DNA of 62,500 bases from Apostichopus japonicus (Eukaryota; Echinodermata; Holothuroidea; Aspidochirotida; Stichopodidae), in assembly GCF_037975245.1 (NCBI RefSeq), contig NC_092563.1:5050001-5112500 (forward strand). The letters are read 5' to 3'. Below are positions 13,201 through 29,726 of the stretch, in pieces (position 1 is the first letter of the stretch; every line of letters begins with the position of its first letter). The notes beneath the pieces are model-generated. The model was not told the origin of the DNA and ran no database searches. It saw only the letters and a program-made list of their open reading frames with translations. Position numbers and translations under genes: made by a program.

Positions 13201-16200
13201 GCAACTGTGAATGAAATTGGCCGTAACGGAATGAGCTGAAAGAAGTCTTTCGGCATGGATGAACAGACAGACCAACAGTTTACGCTACGCATTGTTGCTT
13301 TCCCCATTCGAATCACAGATATCTATTCATAAAAGCCATATCGCACCATGCTGACAACAATAAAGCTTTGCAGCAATATTTGAAGGTCGATCGAGTCATC
13401 TTGGTACACCCAAAGTAATGACTGGCGCAAAGGTTGCCTATGTTATAGTAGCACGTTAGGCCCTTAACTAGATATATACCGTAGGGTCACAAAGCCCAGA
13501 CCGTCTATATCGTTCACTATGCTCATTTTAATTAGACCGAAATGTTGGGGGGGGGGAGACGGCTTTGGGCCCCTGGGGAGCAGGTAGTCCGAGTTGAAGG
13601 GGAACCAGCAATTTATAGACAGATTTTTTGTCCAAATTTAACAACAGTTCTCAAAAGTAGTTGAATAGTGTAACAACAGAAATTATCCTGGAAACCATGC
13701 AGTTACCTTAATTTTCCTTAGTTTCTATCTCCTTTCATAAAAATTCCTCTCTTTTGTTGGCAGAATCTGTCGTTGCATGATTGTAATACAGCTTGACTAT
13801 ATGTCAATATTATAATGTATGCACTAGCCACGTCTTTGTTATTAAAGAAAGACACTGCAGAATCACACTTTTCTTTGTCCTCGTTTTCTGTTCCGGTTTA
13901 ACACCTTTGACAGTGTCACACTTTCAAATAGGCTCTGACTAAAGGTTATGCGGTGATTCAAGATTCTTTTGCACCCAGACCAAAAAGTGATCTATGGCAA
14001 ATGGCGAGAATCCTTCACCGGCCATCCTGTCCGTAAGTGAACTTGCATGAGAGGCAAATGAGAGGGTGTGTGAGGGAGGGGGATGGGGCGGTGATAAGGG
14101 AGCCACTGAGGGTGCATGCACTCGCTACAGCTTTTACTATAGACTAAATGGTAAAAATGAAACAAAATAATATAATTGATATCCATCAGCAATTCGCTCC
14201 CGCAAACTGTATAAAATTGTTGACGTATCGCAAAAAAAGAAGAATGGAAAAAGAAGGCTTGAACTGTGATAATTTTGGCTTATTTTGTCAATAGCCTAGC
14301 TATATTATTTAGTAACTTCAGGACTAGACCTAAGAAAGTGTATGCCTACAGTGTGTCATACCCTTACTTAGCAAGACCCAGACCTTCGCTAAATCACGGG
14401 CGCTTCTACTTCTACCGAATGCGAGTTATTGTGGTGTATGGTAACTTCTGAGTGCACACCGGACGAAAGCCACAAATTTATACACAGCAATTTTTTACGC
14501 TTGGGTCAGCACACTTTAGACACTGTAGCTTGCCTTCGCTTTTAAAAAGACAAGGCCTGTAGCATCATCGAACCCGCACTGCAGTTTTGCTGTCTGGTTA
14601 TATTTCAATTCAGGTCATTTTCCTGTTATTGATTTTCTCAACATACGTAGAGCTAGCAACGTCGCATGGGTTAACGACGCATATTCATGTATTTGAAAAC
14701 GTTCACAAACCACAAGTTAATTCATTGTTATATACACGGCGTGTTAAAATATACATTACTAATCGCTGGTTAATTTGGATACTATTTTGAATGAATTAAC
14801 CGTGGAGTATGAAATCATTTTTCCCTTCTATTTTCCATTTCTATATATCTTCACTCAGTCTCATCTTGGCAAGGGGTACTATAAAGAGTGGTAAAACCGC
14901 GTGTGAGTGAGAGGCCACTCAGGGGAGGAGAGGTGGGTAAGGGGCGGGGTGAAGTGAGTATGGGTTAAGTGATAGATGATGGTTTACCTGCATGCATAGG
15001 CCATATCCAAATATTTCAATAAGCGACATGTTGTTCCTGATATTCCTATTTAAAATTATCTTACGTAACCTTTTCAGTCTAATATACCCCCTTTTCTTTA
15101 TTAAAGCAAACGGAGTAAAGCACATGCCCTATATATACTAATCGTCCTCATCGCAAAGTAAGCATATTACCCAACTGAGTTTATAACTATCCACGGGTAT
15201 TAACAGTCTCCATCCTCTTCTTTTCCCCAATCTATTTCATCCTTTGCCTCTCATTCTATCAACCGTCGTTTATCATATCAAGATGGTAAAGTTCAGAAGG
15301 CAAAAGCTGATGAAAGCGTTCGCAAAAGGGCAAAAAAATATAAGAATAAACAGTTATTTGGTGACATTTTAAAGTGACGATTCGAAATGAATACTGACAA
15401 ATTGCAATCAGATGAAAAGATTGTCTGATTCATCTCAGTTCTTCATGATATCGTATAGTTAAAGTGATATATAGTGAAGAATGGGAAAGATCAATATAAA
15501 TGGGTTTCCATGTTCTGCAACTTCCAAAATCTCACAAAGATGTCAACAATACACTAAGCAGCGAGAAGATCACAGCTGTGGGTTCGATCATTGCTGGTAT
15601 AACAGATATCTCTTGTACACTTTAAAGGGCAAGCGACACCGACAGCCGATTTCTTTTTAACTTCCAGTATACGTTCCTATCTACGGTGGCTTAATAGAAA
15701 CATAGGAAGAAAAACAAGTGTCCCCATAAATTTTGACTTTTTTTTCTCAAAATTGTGACATTTTATCTCAAAAGTTTGACTTTTTATCTCAAAATTTGGA
15801 GAGAAAAAAAAATCAACATTTTGACTTTTTATCTCAATTTTCCTTTCCTATGTCCCTATTAAGCCACCGTACCTATCTATGTTACAAACTAACATGTCAA
15901 TTATGAGACCTCGCTCATGCTTTACTTTGTAATGTTTTGATGCAAGTATAGGCGTATTTATGTTCGCTGCTCTGCTGCCTTCGTGTCACAGGGGTACTAT
16001 ACTCCCTACCAAAATGTAACGTAGCTAATAGCGACTGACATTTCTTGTGTTGGGGGGTGGGGTGGGGGTTTAGGGATAAGTAAACAAGTGTCGTCTGCTG
16101 AGAATGAGTATGCTATACGTGACAACCATATGTAGTTTGCTGGGCTTGTTTGTACCTCTGTGTTCACGATGTTAGGGCCGAATATCGATCCGTCACAAAT

Positions 16201-19200
16201 TCCGACTGGCATTGCCCACCGGCCTTCTATTGGCCAAAAATTGTTCTTCCTATGTTAGTCTATCTAGCCTAGTGCCTACTAAGCATAATTTATGCTACAC
16301 CTATGGGCCAACTTAGACTACGATTTACTTGCCAGTCTCAATTAAGTTCAGGCTTCGAGGAGCGTTCTTTTTCCTGCGTCCTTATCGGAACCAGCCTGAC
16401 ACATCCTGATCTTCGCTTGTTTCTGGCGCAAACATATATAGTCCATTGACCCCCACCCCAGCCCACCCCCATGTGTCCAATACTGGGCTAGTGTCCTTCA
16501 ATCAGAGTCTGATATCAATGCCGGTAGCCATTATAATGTCGTTATCACACAGCTATTATAAACACTATACACGTGTACACTCATGATACGCATACTCTAC
16601 GTAGCGTATACGTACGGCCCCGAATTCTACAGTACAGAGACAGTCAACAAAACGTGACGTCATTTGTTTACTACTTTCACCTGTCAGAAGCTGTCTAGTC
16701 GCTTGTAATGCAAGGTTTAACGATTGCTTGGGGAATGTTGTAGCCACTTACCGAAAACTATTTTCAATTTGTACATCTTTATTGTACAATAATTCTGTGA
16801 CATTTTTGCAGCATTCTTTCAATCAAGCGTTCCTTTTATGACCTGTTCTTAGAGAGCTATTCTTCCTTTGGTTCGCAAAAGTTTCCATATGTAATGTATT
16901 GCGCAGAAGGTTCATTTTAATGGAGCTTGTGCCCTTGTGAAGTCTCAAGAATAATTGCGGAAAAGGGTAAAATGTCTATTTTCGTTCCTTTCTAAGTAAA
17001 AACTAGATAAGCTGATCGGTTATTAAGTATTCCAACTGAAATTATGAACAGTTACTGTTGCATATATATCGCTAGACTTTTTGTTGTTGTTGAAATGGGT
17101 GGGGGGGGGGGTGGCATGGGGGTCTATGAAATGGTGTTTTGTCTGCGATGACATAAAGTCAACGTTATTACTTTCAGATAATAACTTAAGGATGTATTAG
17201 CAAAATTTTGTGTATAAAACAGTATATGGACAATTTGACAGGTATCGTACTAAAACACCATACACAATCCCATGAATTGCTTAAAGGTAGTCTGTACTTT
17301 AATTGATCGCTTTTCACATTCAACGTACATGAAAGAAACAGCAAGACATGTGCTATAAGTTTTCGATGGTACTTATAATATAGAAAAGATAAAAAATTAT
17401 TTCAAATAAATATGATTTTCTTCTTTTTTTTTCTTTTTTTTTAAATCAAATCATCAGCATTTTGTTATCCAACATTTCTCCCTTCCATTAAAATCCATTA
17501 GTATGTAATTTAATAACTCCAAATATGCTAGAACGTGAAATATTGGTCACGCTACTCATTGTTCAAACTTTACAAACAGCATAAGAGCCACATACAGAGC
17601 AGTTTTCCACAACCAACATAGCCAACCTCCAATCAGTAGATGAAAAGATTGAACAACAAAGGTACAAGTTCCTCGACAAGTGTACATCACCAACACATCA
17701 TCTTCATCAGTTCATAACAAATCAACTTAGGAGATCCGCCTTCATCTTGGAATCATCCCCCCTCACCGGCATGGAAACAGAATTAGGGGCCCGCAACAAG
17801 CAGAGGAACCCCATTAGCTCATAGAAACCACACCGTCAGTGAAGCGTATCCCCTGTGACGTCCGTCTAGCATCCGAGTCCCTTCATCGCTCACATCGCCA
17901 AATCCAGTCTTCAAAGCCACCACCCATCACCTCCCTTAACATGCTTCTTTCCTACCATCATCCAGCCACGTTTCTCTCCGATCCGGCCCTCAAAGTTCAT
18001 ATTTACATAATTCCAAATTTTCAGTTCTCAAACCATGGAGCTCGCCTTACGGCGGAAACAGCTTTTTACAAGACAAATCGTATCGTATCGTAGCAGTTTC
18101 CGCTACAGATACACTTTATCATTTTGAAAAACAATAGCCATACACAGAGCAGTTTCCCCTCACAGAGACACTAAATCATCAGTGGTTTGTGGTATGTAGA
18201 AAGGTTCTGCAAAATATTTACTTTCCTATTACTGCTATTGAGTATAGTTTTAAACTAATAAATGCAGAAAATTTCGGCAATGTCAAGAAAAAAAAATCTT
18301 TGAAAATTCAACAATATGGAAATAATCTAAGGGTGGAAACGTTCAGGTAAAGATACTTTTGAAAAAATTCATTCTATGCTATAGAACGCTAAAGGTTAGA
18401 GACAATATTAACTGTTGTGGATGCCGGCGATGCTAAATGAGATTTAAAGCTATAAAGCGAGTTGAATCGAACGTTGAAATCGCATGTGTTATAATACTGT
18501 GTGGTGACATGGCCGTGCGGAGATCATCATAATCGTCATTTTCGATAATACACATTACAAAAACATTTATTTACACATATTTTTTAGTGTATTTTAACCG
18601 TTAAACAAATCAGCTATACATGAGTAACTTGGTTATAGTAGTAATTAATCTTGCCCAAGATATTCCAAACATTGACAAAGTTTCGAGTGGATGTTTCAGA
18701 TCCAGCTTATTCTGAAAATCTAGTTGCATCGAATATAAAGTATAGATTCCTTTATCATTCTACCCCCCTCCCGCCCCCACACAACCACACCAGGGATATG
18801 ATACGGAATTACATAACATTGTGTAGTTGCCCAACTTCATGTGTACCATGGAAACCCGAGAGGAACAGATGTATTTGGCGTCTCCCTAAAGCTTCCCCCT
18901 CCCACCCTGTCATTCCTCCCCTCACCTCACTCCCCTCTCCCCTCTCTCACGAAAACATAAACAAGCACATAGTGTATACTTTAGACACAGTCCCAGACCA
19001 GATTCACTGACATTGAGACTGACGTAAGCACGTGATCATGACGTATGATCCACTGGCAAAGGAACACACACTACACGTGAATATAGACGAGAAATGGTCG
19101 AAGAAGTGACTATAAAGTATAGGTTTGTTTATAAAATGGACTTTTGTAGATTACACCGAAAAACTTGTTTTTATTCCATCACATATTACTTGACACGTAA

Positions 19201-20640
19201 GCAATTTATACAAATAAACTCCATTAAGGAACTATAAGTATACTAGTATATAACCGAGGGAGCACACAACAACACAAATGTAGACTTCCTTTAAATGGAC
19301 GTATACATAAACCCATCGCTTAATGACAAGTAAAGCGTTCGCTGTATCTCGCATTGATAGCCTATGTAGCAACAGGTTCCTTCTATATATATACAAAAGA
19401 CGGGTTTGGTCGCATTGATATGTATAAGATATCTACAATCCAAGGCTTTTTAGCTGACAAAAATGTGACATATTCATATCAAATCATATACATTAATACA
19501 TAAAATAACCAAAACTATCATTTCGATGAGAAAGGGTGCAGAACGTGTGTAACCTGGGAAAAGGAAACAAATAGGGAAGACAAATATTATGCGTTAAAGA
19601 TGGCAGAGTTACTTAAACTAAACATTGAAATGGCAATGAATACGGTTAAATAATGTATTTGTACTACTAACCCCCCCCCCCCCCCCCCCATCACACCCAT
19701 CCCAAATGGAATTGTGTTGCGTCTTTATGATTTATTTTATTATGTCCACATTTCATTTATTGAACTGTAAATAGCTTTCACCCTGACATAGCCAAACCAG
19801 ACCATACGGTTCCCACGAAAAGTCAAAATTGCCCCGAGAGCCAGATCGTGCCTCGGAAACAAATATTTTACCTGGCCTATATATACTGCCCTATCACTTT
19901 TAAGGGTTTTTTTTGGGCCTCCATACGCATAGCCTCAACGATGGAAATGTCAACACACGTACTATAGTCTTTATCCCATATTTTCCGGGCCCCCTCCGTT
20001 TTTTCCCCACAAGACTCCTAATTGAATCAGGGCCCTGCATGAGCTGAATAGACAGCCATGCATGTTTTCATGAAACCGCACTCGGTTGCTTTAACACCCA
20101 ATAAAGATATACATATAAAAAAACAATATATCTCTCTGTACAAGATCAACGCTCTTTTCATTTTATGAATGAAAGCGATAAGAACAAACTGTTTCAATCC
20201 GTAACGCTTAGTGTACGTCGTTATCAATTTAGCTTCAAGACACGAAGGCAAGAGAAGAAGAAGAAGGTGAAGATAAAGAAGGAGGAGAAGAAGATGAAGA
20301 AAGTAGACACAAAAAAAAAACGACTGAAATTTCAGTACTTATAGCTATGAAAAAAAAACTCGGCGCCAATTAATGGCACATAGCGTTTGTCTTTAATTAA
20401 CTATTCAAAGGCTGTCCCGTTTTATTTGGGTCGGAGGCCAATCGTGGTCTTTGCCCATTCTCGATCGATTTGTAAGTTTCTATGAGGGTCTACACGTTAG
20501 ATTGAATAGATAATTTTGAGCTGGATTCAACTTTATCCAGGCAACTTTCTTCCTTTATTCCTAGAGGCAAATGGAGGCCAACGTATGGGTTGATAATATT
20601 TCGATAAAACGCGCAAAGGCAGCGCAAAATAACTACTTAC
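13201..20640. other. Non-coding stretch between POMGNT2-like gene and unrecognised minus-strand exon
   Basis: I found no gene with support here. It contains the foldback element at 15682-15871, a 19-base C run at 19671-19689, a G run near 17101, and a block at 17587-18172 where variants of gagcagtttycc recur three times. If the exons at 20641 and 22139 belong to a long gene, part of this could be its introns. Confidence 0.4.
15682..15871. mobile_element. Short foldback/MITE with long inverted ends
   Basis: The left end TACGGTGGCTTAATAG and the right end CTATTAAGCCACCGTA are exact inverse complements; complementarity continues imperfectly through acataggaa / ttcctatgt. The interior repeats the phrase tttgactttttatctcaa several times. 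The element is flanked by CCTATC on both sides (15676-15681 and 15872-15877), a possible 6-bp target duplication. No coding capacity. Confidence 0.7.
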
Positions 20641-20685
20641 AGTTTGTCCCGTCGTTAGGCTCTGTAGTTTCTTCTACATTTGACT
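20641..20685 (-). CDS. Small coding exon of an unrecognised gene
   Basis: On the minus strand a 45-base segment lies between ctctacag and gtaagtag. It is open only in the frame giving SNVEETTEPNDGTN, an acidic, polar peptide. It begins with two bases of a split codon and ends with one, exactly the phase needed to follow the exon at 22139-22276, the junction codon being GAG (Glu). No family is recognised. Confidence rests on the matching phases and good splice sites, not on homology. Confidence 0.4.
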
Positions 20686-21184
20686 CTGTAGAGAATTAAA
20701 AACGATAGGCTAAAATATTAGCAATTTTGTAAAAAGGAAGATTTTTTTGTGCCTTTTATAACGATTGCAAAACATTTTTGCGAGAGACTTTTCTTTTTCA
20801 TATTTATCTTTCAAGGATATAATAGCAGTGCCCAAAGAAAAGGTCTAGCGTGATTTGGTTAACAAGACATAACCCCTCGGGTAATGTTTTCTTCTTTTAA
20901 CTTGCTATACAAATCTATTCAATGCTTGAGAGAATTTTTTTCCCTTAACTGCGTAAGTTTAAATATCTGTTTGTTACAAATTACAAGTGACCTTTTCATG
21001 GCGTGCGGGAGAATGAAAGGTGCAGGTTGAGAGAATATAGTTAAGGGAGAGTATTGGTGATTTAGATATGACAATCGACCTAGGTAATGGATGGCAGAAG
21101 GTGTTGAATCGTCATGAAGTTACATAAACCGGGGAGGGTATATCAGAAAACCGCTAAATCGACGGACTAGCGGGAAAGGGGATC

Positions 21185-21910
<726 letters not shown>

Positions 21911-22138
21911 TTAATTTCTTCGTCGTCATCAGAAGAGAAACATTTTCTCTACAACAAGCATGTTATACTCACTCCAGCTTTTTGACTTTTGCCCCTCACC
22001 GCCTGAGATATGGCCCATAGCCCCATGCAAACGTTTGTTTATAATATATGTAAATTCACTAATAAACTGACGTAAAGAACACTTAGATAACATTTAAAAA
22101 AAATCATCTTACGAAAGCAGATTGCTGTGTGGACTTAC

Positions 22139-22276
22139 CGGATGATACATGTCCGTCGCTATACGGAAGTTCCTGTCCCGGACCCCACATGACCCCATCA
22201 TACCGAGGAGGGGGAGACCTCTGTAAGGTCATGTTCTCATTCTTCAGGAGTTCATTACGAAATTGACCCCGAGCGA
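22139..22276 (-). CDS. Coding exon of an unrecognised gene with a PPxY-type motif
   Basis: Minus-strand exon of 138 bases between tttcttacag and gtaagtcc, open in one frame, starting with two bases and ending with one base of split codons. It encodes 45 full residues, including ARGQFRNELLKNENMTLQ and then SPPPRYDGVMWGPGQELPYS. The SPPPRYD stretch resembles a WW-domain ligand (PPxY), as found in cytoplasmic tails. The following exon at 20641-20685 is in phase. Upstream exons would lie at higher coordinates, but none could be assigned. I do not recognise the gene, and an unstructured linker of a larger protein is likely. Confidence 0.5.
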
Positions 22277-24430
<2,154 letters not shown>

Positions 24431-24733
24431 TTATGTTTTTTTTCCACAAAAAAACCCCCCATAATAACTAGAAAAACATAATAATTTTAAAATAAGCAAA
24501 AATGAACAAATTGGCGTTCCATAGAGATTGGTCCTAAATTGCCGCACATACAGCAGCGACAAGGCGATAACTCGCTTGTTGAGAACAACCTTTTCAGCTA
24601 ATGCACTCAAGCCCTCTTTGAAGTGAATGTCAAATCCTTGATTTTTATCCGTAGGAATTAAAACAAATGGATAGGAAGCCTCTGGCAAATCGATTTTGTC
24701 ACCAAGGGTAGGCAGTAGTAGATGGCTTGACAT
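24431..24733 (-). CDS. Possible coding exon or gene remnant, unrecognised
   Basis: An ATG-initiated minus-strand frame of 100 codons. The first two thirds look protein-like (for example LPEASYPFVLIPTDKNQGFD and LSALAEKVVLNKRVIALSLL), while the last third is hydrophobic and AT-driven, as if reading into an intron. I see no clear donor or acceptor and recognise no family. It could be an exon of the same minus-strand gene as 22139-22276, an old pseudogene, or chance. Confidence 0.18.
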   Translation of the reverse strand: MSSHLLLPTLGDKIDLPEASYPFVLIPTDKNQGFDIHFKEGLSALAEKVVLNKRVIALSLLYVRQFRTNLYGTPICSFLLILKLLCFSSYYGGFFCGKKT

Positions 24734-25436
24734 GACTTAAGCGAATGGAAATGTAACGTAAAGCTATTACACGTTGCAACGTATAGTCAGGTATATAGTT
24801 GAGATTTGGCGGTTTTACGAGAACAGATCTTATTAAATGTTCAGAGTTTTAGAGTGAACATATGCAGCCCTCACGAATAAATCAGCGATTTCTAAAATAA
24901 CCGGCGCAGGTAATGTGAGACCAATTTTTTGGTTTGTGAAAAGAGTAAAAAAAAAACCGGAAAGATTAATCGGTTACAAAGTGACATTCGTCTCAAGTGT
25001 TTGAAATATCTCTAAATTTCTGAAGACAAAAAGGTAAAATTAGTAGTCCAAAGTGATCAGAATTTTCCGCGAGGATTTTGCTAACGTCATATAGGACGAA
25101 TGTTTCTAAAATAGTGTCGCGTATGAATGGCAGGTACAACAAAAATACACGTGATAAATAAATTAAGTGTATAGCATATATTGTTTAGGGTCACGTAATT
25201 ACCTATGACACAAACCGTTCGATAAAAGTAGAAAATCAATCGATGTACTCATAATTTGTTAACGAATTTTAAATTGAAACAATAACTGAATCGATCGATA
25301 TATCGTCTTTGGTCATCTTGTGTATCACGAGATATATTTATTCGGTGCACACCACGCGTGATAATAACATGAATGCTCTATTGTGGAGCAAGAAATTAGA
25401 ACTTGGTGCAACTTAGATAATGTTCATTCGATGCAG

Positions 25437-27115
25437 CTAACCATTCATCAACTAATCATTCAAACCATACAGTAATCAATGATTCAACCAATCGAATTTT
25501 GATTCAAATAATTCAATCATTCAGCAAACCAATAAGTAATAAATTAACCACCCACCAATCAATGAATTTACCGTCCACCAACTAATCATTCAAACCGTAC
25601 ATTAATCAATGATTCAACCAATCGAATTTTGATTCAAATAATTCAATCATTCAGCAATCCAATAAGTAATAAATTAACCACCCATCAATCAATGAATTTA
25701 CCATTCATCAACTAATCATTCAAACCGTACATTAATCAATGATTCAACCAATCGACTATTGATTCAATAATTCAATCGTTCAGCAAACCAACAATTAATA
25801 ATTTAACAACCCATCAATCAATGAAGTTACCGTCCATCAACTTATCATACAAACCATACATTAATCAATGATTCAACCAATCGGCTATTGATTCAATAAT
25901 TCAATAATTCAAGCGTTCAGCAAACCAAGTTACCGTCCTTCAACTAATCATTCAACTCATCCAGGATTCAATCATCCATCAACCTATCACTCAACCCATA
26001 TATTAATCAATGATTCAACCAATCGAACTTTGATTCAAGCAATCAATCAATCATTCAAAACATCCATCAATTAATTAGTCACTCAATCAATCAAGCAATC
26101 AAGCAATCAAGTTAACTTCCATCAACTAATCATTCAACCCATCCATGCTTCAACTATCCATCAACCTATAATTCAACCCATATATTAATCAATGCTTCAA
26201 CCAATCGACATTAGTTTCAACCAATCAATCAATCATTCAAAGCATCCATCATATAATTAGTCACTCAATCAATCAATTAATTAATCAATCAATCAATCAA
26301 ATATTCAAAACATCCATCAATTAATTAGTCACTCAATCAATCAATCAATTAATTAATCAATCAATCAAGTATTCAATCAAGCAATCAAGTTAACTTCCAT
26401 CAACTAATCATTCAACTCATCCATGATTCAACTATCCATCAACCTATAATTCAACCCATATATTAATCAATGCTTCAACCAATCGAACTTAGTTTCAACC
26501 AATCAATCAATCATTCAAATCATCCATCATATAATTAGTCACTCACTCAATCAATCACTCAATCAATGATGTTAACTTCCATCAACTAATCGTTCAACTC
26601 ATCCATTATTCAACTATCCATCAACCTAAAATTCAACCCATATATTAATCAATGATTCAACCAATCGAACTTTGATTCAAGCAATCAATCAATCATTCAA
26701 ATCATCCATCATATAATTAGTCACTCACTCAATCAATCAATCAATCAATCAATGATGTTAACTTCCATCAACTAATCGTTCAACTCATCCATTATTCAAC
26801 TATCCATCAACCTAAAATTCAACCCATATATTAATCAATGCTTCAACCAATCGAACTTAGTTTCAACCAATCAATCAATCATTCAAAGCATCCATCATAT
26901 AATTAGTCACTCAATCAATCAATCAATCAATCAATGATGCTAACTTCCATCAACTAATCGTTCAACCCATCCATGATTCAAGTATCCATCAACCTAAAAT
27001 TCAACCCATACATTAATCAATGATTCAACAAATCGAACTTTAATTCAAGCAATCAATCAATCATTCAAAACATCCATCAATTAATTAGTCACTCACTCAA
27101 TCAATCACTCAACCT
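25437..27115 (+). repeat. Degenerate satellite with two higher-order periods
   Basis: The basic words are aatcaatc and attcaacc. From about 25437 to 25920 a unit of about 129 bases repeats, each copy containing caactaatcattcaaacc and gattcaaccaatcg. From about 26110 to 27115 the unit lengthens to about 181-185 bases (one spacing of about 280), each starting taacttccatcaactaatc. The change of period inside one block suggests two expansions from the same seed. Confidence 0.9.
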
Positions 27116-27560
27116 AATTGTATCGGTGAAAAATAATGAAACAAAATACAGTCCTGATTGTTTTCCCTTTAGGACATCACAAATTATTACACAACGAGTA
27201 TACTTATCCAAATCAAATGAATGAAACACAAAATTTCACGGAACAATTGAACAAGACTTAATCAAGACGGAAGTTGGACGAATATGCGCGTGTGTGTGTT
27301 TGTTTTCCCCATATATTTTACATCCTTCTGTCCATTTTAGAATTCGCTATCTGTGTTTATTGGTTTATTGTGTGCAACCTAAACACATTCACGGCACGTC
27401 TCCTCTTATAAGATAGTCATATAACATTACTACTCCTTATGGCATGAAACGTCGAAACATTTTGTTAAAAACACCAAACCCTTGACGTAAATGATTTCTT
27501 CAGACTATAAACTGCTCCATATACATGGAAAAAAATGGGTCTCGTTTAGATTTTACTAGA

Positions 27561-27563
<3 letters not shown>

Positions 27564-27647
<84 letters not shown>

Positions 27648-27655
27648 CATACATA
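27564..27655. repeat. TA microsatellite with ACAT tail
   Basis: About 80 bases of TA followed by three ACAT units. Confidence 0.95.
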
Positions 27656-28307
27656 TATAAATCGATCAATAAAATCGGAACAAGACCTATTTCTTCTGAC
27701 CTAATTCAAACCTTGGAACAACCATCTAATGCAGATCTCACTCGATAAAAATTAAATTAGGGTAGATTTTATTTTGTGTGTGTGTTATTTGCATGTTGGA
27801 TTATTTTGAAGCTGGAGTGGAATAGATTTCCACTTTTTTAAGCAGCTATTTTTGTATTTGGCTAGAAGTTTTACCAAACGTTCCGAGTATTTCTCAAATG
27901 AAGATGGCGATTTATCAATATATATATCACTCTCATCGATTACTTTTCATACAGTGTAAAACTTAATAAGGTTTCCCAATTATTAGTGAATATGAATCCA
28001 GTCTCAACATTTCGTCACACACATATTTTTCCCTTCCTATTAATAAAATAAGAAAAGCCCCTAGCCAGGCAAAACTTTACCAATTTTTCCCCCAAGTTTT
28101 ACTTTATCATTTGAAATGTTAATGGAATGGAAATATTTTATATTTCAGTAAAGCAATAATATCATCAAAAATCAATCTTTTTGCTCTATGATTCCTAATG
28201 CCGGATCTCGAAAGAGATACTTTGAACAGACTTTATGTTAATGAAATGGAGGTAAACGACAAAGGCAAATGAATATATATAATTGAAAACGTAACGAGAA
28301 GGAAAAT

Positions 28308-28338
28308 CCTTATATATATTAATATATATTAATATATA

Positions 28339-28425
<87 letters not shown>

Positions 28426-28435
28426 ATAAATATAT

Positions 28436-28474
<39 letters not shown>

Positions 28475-28494
28475 TATATATATATACATCAGTT
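28308..28494. repeat. TA microsatellite, interrupted
   Basis: TA repeat with periodic tta or tgataa interruptions, about 180 bases. Confidence 0.95.
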
Positions 28495-29068
28495 GTAGAG
28501 ACTGTTATAAAGATGAAACGAAAAAACACCCACACTTGTATTATATATATATATACACTCCCACGTCCACGCACACTCATATACTAACAATAAAGTTTAA
28601 AGTATTTTAACTCTGTACCCGAACCACTCTCTCGCTCTCTCTCGAGAGATATATTAAAAAATAACATGTAACACGATATCGGTATAAGACTAGGAGAGGT
28701 ATGAGATTCAGGTATCAACTTTACTAAAGTTTCACTAAAATAAATCATGAGCACGATAACAATTACTTTTAAAAATCCGTACATCCACCAAAAAGAGAGA
28801 TAAAACAAAACAACACATGTTGTAGAAAATATTAAAAAGAGGGTGTGAGCGAAAATACAAAATTCAACAATTGTTTTTAAGTATAGACAAGGTAGCGTCG
28901 AAATATTTGTATGTTTCGTTTAAGTCCTTGAAAAGGCGGGAAAAAACAATCACAGAAATGATTAAATGACGTACCTGTTCAACGTCGAGGCATTCACAAA
29001 TTGATTAAAATAAGGTCTTTCAAAACAAGTCTATAACAATAGATAGTCCACAGAAAGTGAATAATAAC

Positions 29069-29245
29069 CATTTTACTCACAGGCATACAGCTGCTCTCCA
29101 AACTACAAAACCGCCTCCTAGATTTGAGCTTGCAGAGAAAACAAGTATACAATGGATACCCACAATGGATGGTGAATTAAACCCATTTACTCACTGCAAC
29201 AGCTCTCCAAACTCTACCGCCTCCTGGAATTGAGCTTGCAGAAGA
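29069..29245 (-). repeat. Two diverged copies of a short exon-like segment
   Basis: About 113 bases apart, two copies carry the minus-strand order pyrimidine tract, ctgcaag, GGAGGCGG, GTTTGGAGAGC and then gtgagtaaa. Both keep an AG-like acceptor and a gtgagt donor. Segment lengths differ (about 48 and 40 bases) and no shared long reading frame exists, so coding status is doubtful. Confidence 0.45.
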
Positions 29246-29597
29246 ATTTGGCAATAATATGATGCATTTCACGCAGAAAAAAAAAGAAGAAAAAAAGAAA
29301 GAAAGTAAGAGAGAGAGAGAGAAAGAGAAAAACCAAGAAAATGATTTACCGCTGTAAGATTGATGCTGTTGTTTGAATGTCTCACCAACGGGCAGAGACG
29401 TATGGAATTTCTAAGAGCACTTGAGAGAATTGTGGAAGGAAGGAATATCAGCAAAGTATGTTAAAGCCAGCGATATAAGTAATAACATCTCTATAGACGT
29501 ATAGAGAAGGTCAAAATCAGTAAAAAATACCCTACAGTGAACTCTTATTCTAACGGTATAAAACCATACTGTTTACTCTTAAGGTATATTATATGTT

Positions 29598-29726
<129 letters not shown>

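Noticed and set aside
13201-13275. 25-codon N-terminal extension of the POMGNT2-like frame
   Set aside because: It begins at a TTG with no ATG before the upstream in-frame stop; the ATG at 13200 gives a normal type II membrane anchor.
16745-16800. Candidate further exon of the unrecognised minus-strand gene with donor gtaagtgg
   Set aside because: Joining it to the exon at 20641 would create a stop (T+AA) in the only phase-compatible frame.
17587-18172. Possible LTR-like direct repeats (cagagcagtttycc) around a GC-richer segment
   Set aside because: The repeats are short and recur three times unevenly; no primer-binding site, TG/CA ends or target duplication.
25437-27115. CRISPR-like spaced repeats
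   Set aside because: Repeats are degenerate, spacers are built from the same words, and the context is an animal genome; it is a satellite.
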